Origin: Bacillota bacterium
GTDB lineage: Bacteria > Bacillota > Sulfobacillia > Sulfobacillales > Sulfobacillaceae
Direction of reading: 5' to 3'
DNA: 15,806 bases
Assembly (NCBI GenBank): GCA_023488565.1
Contig: JAMDDZ010000101.1
Coordinates: 1-15,806 of the forward strand
Shown: positions 7,395 to 13,262 of the stretch, one piece after another
Layout: the number at the start of each line of letters is the position of its first letter
How positions within the stretch are numbered: position 1 is the first letter of the stretch
The notes under the pieces: model-generated
Databases searched by the model: none
Seen by the model: the letters and a program-made list of their open reading frames with translations, nothing else
What the model was told of the DNA's origin: nothing
Program-made: the position numbers and the translations under genes

Positions 7395-8627
7395 ATGCGG
7401 GTTTCAGTTCAGAAATTCGGTGGCACGTCGGTGCGGGACTCCCAGTCCCGAGAACGTGCAGCCAATTGGGTTTTCGAGGCATTTCAAGAAGGTCGGCATC
7501 CCGTCGTGGTGGTTTCAGCAATGGGACGTCATGGTGATCCGTACGCGACTGACAGCTTATTAGGCCTACTGGCTAATTTCCCCCCAACACCTGCGGCGGA
7601 ACAAGATTTACTCATGATGTGTGGCGAGGCTATCAGTGCCGTCGTCATGGCCGGTCACCTACGCAACCGCGGTCTTCGTCCCCGGGTGTTTTTAGGAGGC
7701 GATGCCGGTATTGTCACGGACGAAACCTTTGGCGACGCTCAAATTTTAGAGGTGGATCCATTGCCGCTGGAGGCGGCGCTGGAAGAAGACTATGTTCCGG
7801 TGGTGGCTGGATTTCAAGGCAAGACACGAGGTGGCGTGATTACCACGTTAGGCCGGGGTGGTAGTGACACCACGGCGGTTGCGGTAGGAGCAGCACTGGG
7901 AGCCGAGGTGGTAGAGATTTTTACCGATGTCGATGGCATTAAAACTGCGGATCCGCGGATTGTTCCGGAAGCGCGCACTATTAGCCGAATGAACTATGAC
8001 GAGGTGTTTCAATTGGCAAATTTAGGAGCTCGAGTAGTCCATCCTCGGGCGGTGGAAATTGCCCGCCAATTCGGCGTGCCTTTGAGAGTGCGGTCCAATT
8101 TCTCCGACCAACCGGGCACTTTGGTGCTCGGCGGACGTCGTACGATGGATCCTTGGGCTCATCGGGATCCGGACCATGCAGTCACTGGTATCACCCAACT
8201 GGAAGATTTGGTTCAATTTGTAGTGCATCAGGATGCCAAAATCCCGAATGAACAATGGGCATATCACCTTTTTGCCGCGTTAGGTGATAACGGGGTTTCT
8301 GTTGATTTGATCAACATGTTCCCGGATACAGTATATTTTTGCGTGCCCACGGCGACCGCTGACCGCACCGAACACACCTTACAGGAATTGGCACTGGATT
8401 TTGACATATTTCGAGACCGGGCTAAGGTATCCATTGTGGGTTCTGCCATTCAAGGACTGCCTGGGGTAGTGGGCCGAGTAATGGCAGCGCTTAGTCAACA
8501 CCATATTACCGTGTTGCAATCTGCCGACTCCCACTCAACGATAACCTTATTGTTGTATCGGAATCAGATGGAACAAGCTGTAGCCGCATTGCACCAGCAA
8601 TTTGGCCTGAGTGCAGAAGAGGTGTGA
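7395..8627 (+). CDS. dapG: Aspartokinase, DapG type (aspartokinase I)
   Basis: A 410-residue aspartate kinase that phosphorylates aspartate, the first step of the pathway served by asd and dpaAB. The catalytic domain begins with VQKFGGTSV (5-13); VVSAMGRHGDPYATDSLLGLL and GRGGSDTT (153-160) are the ATP and aspartate-binding regions. The C-terminal 140 residues form two ACT regulatory domains, with VVGRVMAALSQHHITVLQSADSHSTI close to the DapG pattern. In B. subtilis DapG is the isozyme inhibited by meso-diaminopimelate, and it occupies the same place after asd. The ATG at 7395 follows GGGAGG by 5 bases; a longer frame from 7368 would overlap asd and lacks a binding site. dapA, next in B. subtilis, is missing here. 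Confidence 0.95.
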   Translation: MRVSVQKFGGTSVRDSQSRERAANWVFEAFQEGRHPVVVVSAMGRHGDPYATDSLLGLLANFPPTPAAEQDLLMMCGEAISAVVMAGHLRNRGLRPRVFLGGDAGIVTDETFGDAQILEVDPLPLEAALEEDYVPVVAGFQGKTRGGVITTLGRGGSDTTAVAVGAALGAEVVEIFTDVDGIKTADPRIVPEARTISRMNYDEVFQLANLGARVVHPRAVEIARQFGVPLRVRSNFSDQPGTLVLGGRRTMDPWAHRDPDHAVTGITQLEDLVQFVVHQDAKIPNEQWAYHLFAALGDNGVSVDLINMFPDTVYFCVPTATADRTEHTLQELALDFDIFRDRAKVSIVGSAIQGLPGVVGRVMAALSQHHITVLQSADSHSTITLLLYRNQMEQAVAALHQQFGLSAEEV

Positions 8628-8658
8628 ACGGAAGGACCGCCCCCCTCGGCACTAACAA

Positions 8659-8688
8659 TTGCATCCTCCAAGGATGAAAGGGTATAAT
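8659..8688 (+). promoter_or_regulatory. Sigma-A type promoter for the RNase J transcript
   Basis: TTGCAT (8659-8664) and a perfect TATAAT (8683-8688) are separated by 18 bases. Transcription would begin near 8695, giving a leader of about 150 bases before the RNase J start. It is the best housekeeping promoter in the window. Confidence 0.75.
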
Positions 8689-8690
8689 AC

Positions 8691-8794
8691 TACCGACGAC
8701 TTTTGCTCGGCGGTAAGGATAAGGCGAAGGACTCAGCAGGCACGCGGACGGAGCTGAGTATCGTAGCCTAATGGTGTGTTTGCCCCTGGCATAA
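8691..8794 (+). promoter_or_regulatory. Structured RNA leader upstream of RNase J, unknown class
   Basis: Hairpin 1 pairs TACCG (8691-8695) with CGGTA (8711-8715), with an inner CGA/TCG after an A-G mismatch. Hairpin 2 pairs ACTCAGC (8731-8737) with GCTGAGT (8753-8759) around a 15-base loop. GCCCCTGG (8782-8789) can pair with CTAGGGGC (8811-8818), which would break the terminator that follows. I do not recognise a T-box, lysine, SAM or c-di-GMP riboswitch core. It could be an attenuator leader or a free small RNA. Confidence 0.5.
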
Positions 8795-8823
8795 GTCCCT
8801 AGTCTCTTGACTAGGGGCCTTTT
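8795..8823 (+). terminator. Intrinsic terminator inside the RNase J leader
   Basis: GTCCCTAGTC (8795-8804) pairs with GACTAGGGGC (8809-8818) over 10 bp (one U-G) with a TCTT loop, followed by CTTTTGGTTTG. It sits about 20-40 bases before the RNase J start and downstream of its promoter, which is the arrangement of a transcription attenuator. Confidence 0.75.
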
Positions 8824-8842
8824 GGTTTGTGTTTGTATAGAA

Positions 8843-10528
8843 ATGGAGGTGGGGACACTGGCACGCCCAGGACCTGGAAAATTACAATTTATCCCTTTAG
8901 GGGGGCTTGGCGAGATTGGCAAGAATATCGCGGCGTTGGTGTACGGCAACGACATTATTTTAATCGATTGCGGGTTGGCGTTTCCTGAGCCGGATATGCC
9001 GGGAATTGACTTAGTACTGCCGGATATTACCTATTTGCTGGAGAACAAAGATCGGATCCGCGGTATATTTTTAACTCACGGACATGAGGATCACATCGGA
9101 GGCCTGCCTTATTTTTTGAAACAAATCAACGTCCCGATTTACGGACTGCGTTTGACATTAGGCATTGTTGACTTGAAATTGCAAGAACACCAGGTGGTTC
9201 TGCATCCCAAGTCGCGGTCGGTGGAACCGGGCGAAGTGATTCGGGCCGGTAACTTTTCCGTCGAGTTCTACCGGGTTAACCATTCGATTCCAGATGCTTG
9301 CGGATTGATTATCCGTAGTCCCGTGGGGACGGTGGTGCACACTGGGGACTTTAAATTCGATCATACACCGGTGGATGGACACGTAGCAGATTTTCACAAA
9401 CTAGCGCAAATTGGCCAAGAAGGTGTGTTGCTGCTGCTGGCTGACAGCACCAACGCTGAGCGTCCTGGCTATACGCCCTCGGAAAAGACTGTGGGGAAAT
9501 CGTTGGATGGCATCATAACCAATGCCCAGGGACGGGTATTTGTGGCCTCTTTTGCGTCTCAGGTTCACCGCGTGCGCCAGGTAGTGGAGTCTGCAGTGCG
9601 AAATGGACGCCACGTGGCGGTGGTGGGTCGCAGTATGGAAAATGTGGTGCACAAGGCGATTGAGATGGGTTATTTAGACTTTCCGCCCGGAACCTGGGTG
9701 GACTTGGACGCAGTGTTGAAAGAACCTGCGGGAAAAATTCTCATATTGACCACGGGTTCTCAAGGAGAGCCGATGTCGGCTTTAACCCGAATGTCCACCT
9801 CGGATCATAAAAAGGTCGAGATATTGCCCGGTGACACCGTGATCATTTCCGCCACTCCGATTCCTGGCAACGAGAAGTTTGTGGCCCGCACGGTGGACAA
9901 CTTGTACCGTCGGGGTGCTCATGTTTTTTACGGTTCCACGGTGGGAATTCACGTATCAGGACATGCCTGCCAAGAAGAGCTGAAACTAATGCTCAATTTG
10001 GTGCACCCTAAATTTTTTGTACCAGTCCATGGCGAGTATCGTCATTTAGTACATCATGCGCAACTGGCTCGTGATGTGGGAGTAACCCCCAGCCACATTC
10101 TTATTGGGGATAACGGAAATGTGTTCGAATTTACCAAGGACACGGGGAACATTGTGGGGCAAGTGCTCTCAGGGAAAGTGCTAGTGGATGGGGTCGGGGT
10201 CGGTGATGTGGGCAATATTGTGTTGCGCGACCGCAAACAACTGTCCAACGACGGAATTTTAATTGTGGTATTAGGGATGGACTCTCAGTCTGGTTTGATG
10301 GTGTCGGGACCTGATATCGTGTCTCGCGGATTTGTCTACGTTCGTGAATCCGAGGCACTGCTCGATGAGGCGCGCCAACGGGTCAAACATGCGTTAAACA
10401 ATATTGAAGGGCAGGGGCTGAGTGAATGGTCTGCAATCAAGTCCGCGGTGCGTGATACCTTAGGTCGATTTCTTTGGGAAAAGACCAAACGGCGTCCCAT
10501 GATTTTGCCTATCATTATGGAAGTTTAG
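8843..10528 (+). CDS. rnj: Ribonuclease J (metallo-beta-lactamase fold)
   Basis: A roughly 560-residue RNase J, an enzyme with 5'-to-3' exonuclease and endonuclease activity on RNA in mRNA decay and rRNA maturation. The metallo-beta-lactamase core carries HGHEDH at residues 79-84 (counting from ATG 8843), then HTGDFKFD and the beta-CASP region with HGEYRHL near residue 396. The C-terminal domain contains DGVGVGDVGN and SRGFVYVRESE, as usual. The position between dapG and tepA is that of rnjB (ymfA) in B. subtilis; whether a second RNase J exists cannot be told here. The start is uncertain. ATG 8843 has no binding site, while GGAGGTG (8845-8851) is 6 bases before an in-frame CTG at 8858; a TTG at 8807 lies inside the terminator. 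The stop overlaps the ytrI stop by four bases on the other strand. Confidence 0.93.
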   Translation: MEVGTLARPGPGKLQFIPLGGLGEIGKNIAALVYGNDIILIDCGLAFPEPDMPGIDLVLPDITYLLENKDRIRGIFLTHGHEDHIGGLPYFLKQINVPIYGLRLTLGIVDLKLQEHQVVLHPKSRSVEPGEVIRAGNFSVEFYRVNHSIPDACGLIIRSPVGTVVHTGDFKFDHTPVDGHVADFHKLAQIGQEGVLLLLADSTNAERPGYTPSEKTVGKSLDGIITNAQGRVFVASFASQVHRVRQVVESAVRNGRHVAVVGRSMENVVHKAIEMGYLDFPPGTWVDLDAVLKEPAGKILILTTGSQGEPMSALTRMSTSDHKKVEILPGDTVIISATPIPGNEKFVARTVDNLYRRGAHVFYGSTVGIHVSGHACQEELKLMLNLVHPKFFVPVHGEYRHLVHHAQLARDVGVTPSHILIGDNGNVFEFTKDTGNIVGQVLSGKVLVDGVGVGDVGNIVLRDRKQLSNDGILIVVLGMDSQSGLMVSGPDIVSRGFVYVRESEALLDEARQRVKHALNNIEGQGLSEWSAIKSAVRDTLGRFLWEKTKRRPMILPIIMEV

Positions 10529-11004
10529 GTAACGCGGGGAAGGGTTTGCGGCTTGACGGTGATGAAGACGGTGGTGGTGGGGCTTAATAGGAGCGCTTTG
10601 ACCTCAACTCGGTAAAGCGCTCCGCCAAGGGTGACAATTCGGTTGTTTAACATGTTGTACACCATCATGACCCGAATCTGGCCCAAAGGGGCCCCGAGCA
10701 GGGCCTCGGTATAGGGTTCTAGGGTTGCGTCCAAGGCCACTTTAGAAAGATTCCGGGGAAGTGTTGCGGCCTCTATTCGAACCGACTGGATATATGTGCC
10801 TCGTTCGGCTTGTCGGTTAATGGTACTTAATTCTTGTTCCAATCGCTGGGCTTTTTGCTGCCATTCTTGGGACTGGATTTTGTAGTGCTGGGCTTGCCGG
10901 GCCCATAGGATGCGTTGATGGCTGGTTATTGCTTGAATGGTAGCTCCAGCCACGATGGCTCCTAACATGGCTGCTGCCCATTGGCGGTTTTGTTTCGGTG
11001 TCAT
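10525..11004 (-). CDS. ytrI: Sporulation membrane protein YtrI-like
   Basis: A 159-residue protein with one N-terminal membrane segment (about 8-28), then a charged, glutamine-rich coiled coil (about 30-68: HYKIQSQEWQQKAQRLEQELSTINRQAE), then a small beta-rich domain (YIQSVRIEAATLP... NRIVTLGGALYRVEVKALLLSPTTTVFITVKP). This layout and the Y-IQSV and L-YRV-V patterns match YtrI, which in B. subtilis follows ytrH in a sigma-E operon and is needed for full sporulation. Its ATG abuts the stop codon of the upstream ytrH (TAA directly followed by ATG), so the two are translationally coupled. The 3' end meets RNase J tail to tail with a four-base overlap and no obvious terminator between. Sequence similarity in this family is low; context makes the call. 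Confidence 0.75.
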   Translation of the reverse strand: MTPKQNRQWAAAMLGAIVAGATIQAITSHQRILWARQAQHYKIQSQEWQQKAQRLEQELSTINRQAERGTYIQSVRIEAATLPRNLSKVALDATLEPYTEALLGAPLGQIRVMMVYNMLNNRIVTLGGALYRVEVKALLLSPTTTVFITVKPQTLPRVT

Positions 11005-11346
11005 TTAGCCACCCACCAACCAGCGAATAATCCAATAGCCCCATTGGGCTCCTAGATAGGCTGCCAAAATACCTAAACTATCGCGAAACAATAAGGGCAA
11101 GGCACGGCTTGTGAGACCCCGCTCCAAATTCTCAAAGGCGGTCAAGGCGCCGCCAATGGCTATGGCTACCGCCCATATCCGTATTCGGTACGCAGTGGCC
11201 ACCGGATCTCCTGGCCCTTGACCCGCCATCCAAGTGCCCAATGCCCCAATCATCCCGCCGCCCAAGGTGACGCCGAGGGCCAGGAATAGGGGCGGCATTC
11301 CCACGCGCCATAAACGTATCATGAGATCAATCCATAACCGCGGCAT
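11005..11346 (-). CDS. ytrH: Sporulation membrane protein YtrH
   Basis: A 113-residue hydrophobic protein with about three membrane segments (near 14-37, 53-70 and 88-108). The pattern PLFLALGVTLGGGMIGALGTWMAG, then RIRIWAVAIAIGGALTAFENLERGL and the closing LGAQWGYWIIRWLVGG, matches the YtrH family (FxIAFGxxLGGSxIGGxGAF ... KIWAxxAAIGGTxDxFxxxERG). YtrH is a mother-cell membrane protein made under sigma-E in B. subtilis and required for efficient spore formation; its molecular role is unknown. The minus-strand ATG at 11346 follows GAGGGGG by about 7 bases. Unlike in Bacillus, the pair lies antisense inside the dapG-rnj-tepA neighbourhood and is divergent from tepA. Confidence 0.87.
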   Translation of the reverse strand: MPRLWIDLMIRLWRVGMPPLFLALGVTLGGGMIGALGTWMAGQGPGDPVATAYRIRIWAVAIAIGGALTAFENLERGLTSRALPLLFRDSLGILAAYLGAQWGYWIIRWLVGG

Positions 11347-11354
11347 TTCTTGTC

Positions 11355-11383
11355 CCCCTCATTGATGGGTATGCGTCCGCCGG
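11355..11383 (-). promoter_or_regulatory. Possible sigma-E promoter of ytrH-ytrI
   Basis: On the minus strand CATACCCAT (11363 down to 11355) resembles the sigma-E -10 element CATACAnT. About 14 bases upstream lies a T-rich GTTTTAA stretch as a poor -35. The YtrH start is only about 9 bases beyond the box, which leaves too little room for a normal leader and lowers confidence; ytrH dependence on sigma-E in B. subtilis is the main reason to note it. Confidence 0.22.
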
Positions 11384-11402
11384 TGTATTAAAACCGGAAT
11401 TC

Positions 11403-11428
11403 AGCCAAAGACTAGCATCTAGTTGGCT
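11403..11428 (+). promoter_or_regulatory. Hairpin just before the tepA ribosome binding site
   Basis: AGCCAA (11403-11408) pairs with TTGGCT (11423-11428), and CTAG (11412-11415) can pair with CTAG (11419-11422) inside it. The tepA site TAGGAGG begins at 11432. It could be a leader hairpin, or in the other direction part of the ytrH upstream region. The function is unknown. Confidence 0.35.
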
Positions 11429-11444
11429 TTATAGGAGGAACGCT

Positions 11445-12215
11445 ATGCGTCGAGCAGCTACCATGATTTCAGATGTCCCCGAAGCAGTGCCGGCTGAACC
11501 GGACAAGCGGAATCGAGCAGGAGAAGATTCGACCGGGGAAACCGTTAAAGAATTTGGCACCACGACATTACCTAAGGCAAAGTCTTCGATTCACACGTTG
11601 GTTATTATTGGGCAAATTGAAGGGCACATTGTCCTTCCTGCGCAAAACAAGACCACGAAATATGAACATGTGATACCGCAGTTGGTTGCAATCGAAGAGA
11701 GTCGGGACATCAAAGGGTTGCTTTTGGTGCTCAACACGGTGGGAGGTGATGTGGAGGCGGGACTGGCGTTGGCCGAAATGATTGCCAGTCTGTCCAAGCC
11801 CGCGGTGTCTTTGGTATTGGGTGGGGGTCACTCCATTGGAGGTCCGGTGGCAGTGGCTGCCGATTATAGTTTTATTGCACCCACCGCGACAATGACAGTA
11901 CACCCGATCCGAATGAATGGGTTGGTTATCGGGGTTCCCCAAACCTATGAGTATTTGGATAAAATGCAGGACCGGGTGGTGAATTTTGTCACCCAGCATT
12001 CCGATATCACGACGGAAAAGTACCGGGAATTGATGTTCCGTACCGGGGAGTTGGCGCGCGATATCGGTACCGTACTGGTCGGCCGTGATGCGGTCGAGGT
12101 GGGACTGATTGACGAGGTTGGCGGTATTGAGGATGCGTTGGGTAAGCTGCAGAAAATTATGCAAGAACGCCGTTCTAGTCGGCGTGCTCACCGCACCAAA
12201 AAAGAGCCGCACTAA
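11445..12215 (+). CDS. tepA: ClpP-like serine protease TepA
   Basis: A 256-residue ClpP-fold protease. Residues 1-48 are a polar, charged extension without a signal peptide. The core starts at HTLVIIGQIEGHIVLPAQNKTTKYEHVIPQLVAIEES, which is typical of TepA. The catalytic serine is Ser130 in GGGHSIGGPVAVAAD and the histidine is His153 in MTVHPIRM; the acid residue probably lies in QHSDITTEKY. The LNTVGGDVEAGLALAEMI segment is the ClpP substrate-binding region. TepA (YmfB) was first linked to protein secretion and later to degradation of small acid-soluble proteins in spore outgrowth; it works without a dedicated ATPase that I can see here. TAGGAGG precedes the ATG by a few bases. ylzJ follows after 17 bases, as in B. 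subtilis. Confidence 0.93.
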   Translation: MRRAATMISDVPEAVPAEPDKRNRAGEDSTGETVKEFGTTTLPKAKSSIHTLVIIGQIEGHIVLPAQNKTTKYEHVIPQLVAIEESRDIKGLLLVLNTVGGDVEAGLALAEMIASLSKPAVSLVLGGGHSIGGPVAVAADYSFIAPTATMTVHPIRMNGLVIGVPQTYEYLDKMQDRVVNFVTQHSDITTEKYRELMFRTGELARDIGTVLVGRDAVEVGLIDEVGGIEDALGKLQKIMQERRSSRRAHRTKKEPH

Positions 12216-12232
12216 TCCGGAAGGAGGTCTTT

Positions 12233-12436
12233 ATGTTGTATACCATTTACCCTATGGACACTATTTTTCCCATGGAATTCAATCAAAGCCCGTTAGTCGA
12301 ATACCATATTCAAGGGCGGCTGTGTTTGGGGCGCAGGGATCCAGACGGGTCCGTACGACTAGAGCGTCTCATTTCTCCCATTGCCAGTGATTATCTGGAC
12401 CCTCACTTTAGTCCAGATACCATCATCGACTTGTAA
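12233..12436 (+). CDS. ylzJ: YlzJ-like small protein
   Basis: A 67-residue protein of the YlzJ family. The N-terminal LYTIYPMDTIFP, the central VEYHIQGRLCL and the end LERLISPIASDYLDPHFSPDTII follow the family pattern, and the gene sits directly after tepA as in Bacillus. A near-perfect GGAAGGAGG site lies a few bases before the ATG. The function is unknown; the gene is conserved with tepA in spore formers. There is no signal peptide or membrane segment. Confidence 0.9.
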   Translation: MLYTIYPMDTIFPMEFNQSPLVEYHIQGRLCLGRRDPDGSVRLERLISPIASDYLDPHFSPDTIIDL

Positions 12437-12486
12437 GGGTCATACTTTGCCGCGTTGTCCGTATGTTATTGTGGAGGGACAGGGCA

Positions 12487-13260
12487 ATGTGGCGGGTATG
12501 GCTATTAGGTTTGATTCAGGGGCTGACTGAGTTTTTGCCGGTGAGTTCCTCTGGGCACTTAGTTGTTATGAAATATTGGTTTGGAGTGGTGTCACCGGGC
12601 GCCACTCTTGAAATTGTTTTGCATTTGGGCACGCTGCTGGCGATTTTGCTCGCCTACCGCCGGGATTTGACCTTGTGGCTTAAGGACTTGCTACAGGGAG
12701 GACGCGAGGCATATCGATTGCTGCTCTGGGTGCTGGTGGCAACCATTCCCGCAGGAGTCCTTGGGTATGCGTTCGAGGATATGGTAGGACAATATTTTCT
12801 GCCCTCAGTGGTAGTGTTTGGCTGGATAGTCACCTCGATATTGCTGTGGCTAACACCACCGGCTACAGAATCAAGCTTTCGCACCATGTTGGATTTGGCA
12901 TGGTGGGAGGTCCTGGCTATTGGCTGTATGCAGGCGTTGGCGCTGATACCGGGATTGTCTCGGTCTGGATCCACTATTTTTATGGGCCGGACACTCAGAT
13001 TAAAACCCGAAGAAGCAGCGGGTTTTTCTTTTTACATGGCGATACCCGTCATCACCGGCGCGTTCTTACTGTCTTGGCTGCACCATCCTACCCAATTGTG
13101 GAAAACTCCTGATGCGCTGTCTGCTATGATAATTTCTGCCGTCGCAGGCCTATTTGCGATAAAATGGGTTAAAAATACATTGGGCCATCGAGGCGCCTGG
13201 CGCAAATTTGGATTTTATACTTGTGCCATGGCTCTCTTGACATGGTGGCTCGGAGGGTAG
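12487..13260 (+). CDS. uppP: Undecaprenyl-diphosphate phosphatase UppP (BacA)
   Basis: A 257-residue integral membrane enzyme with about seven or eight hydrophobic segments. It removes one phosphate from undecaprenyl pyrophosphate, recycling the lipid carrier for peptidoglycan, and gives bacitracin resistance when abundant. Active-site motif 1, QGLTEFLPVSSSGHL, is at residues 11-25 with Glu15 and His24; motif 2, PGLSRSGST, is at 155-163 with Arg159. The start is the ATG at 12487, 8 bases after GGAGGG; the earlier in-frame ATG at 12463 would put that site inside the gene. It is inserted between ylzJ and spoIIIE, which are adjacent or nearly so in B. subtilis. spoIIIE begins two bases after its stop, so they are probably cotranscribed. 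Confidence 0.95.
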   Translation: MWRVWLLGLIQGLTEFLPVSSSGHLVVMKYWFGVVSPGATLEIVLHLGTLLAILLAYRRDLTLWLKDLLQGGREAYRLLLWVLVATIPAGVLGYAFEDMVGQYFLPSVVVFGWIVTSILLWLTPPATESSFRTMLDLAWWEVLAIGCMQALALIPGLSRSGSTIFMGRTLRLKPEEAAGFSFYMAIPVITGAFLLSWLHHPTQLWKTPDALSAMIISAVAGLFAIKWVKNTLGHRGAWRKFGFYTCAMALLTWWLGG

Positions 13261-13262
13261 GT

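Noticed and set aside
8807..8842. Longer RNase J N-terminus starting at TTG 8807.
   Set aside because: The codon lies in the terminator loop region, has no binding site, and adds residues not expected in the family.
10185..10210. Short GGTCGGGGTCGGT repeat.
   Set aside because: It encodes the conserved DGVGVGDVGN stretch of RNase J and needs no other explanation.
11568..12212. Long minus-strand frame (214 codons) opposite tepA.
   Set aside because: Composition is that of an antisense shadow (many His, Arg, Gln), and tepA on the other strand has all its family motifs.
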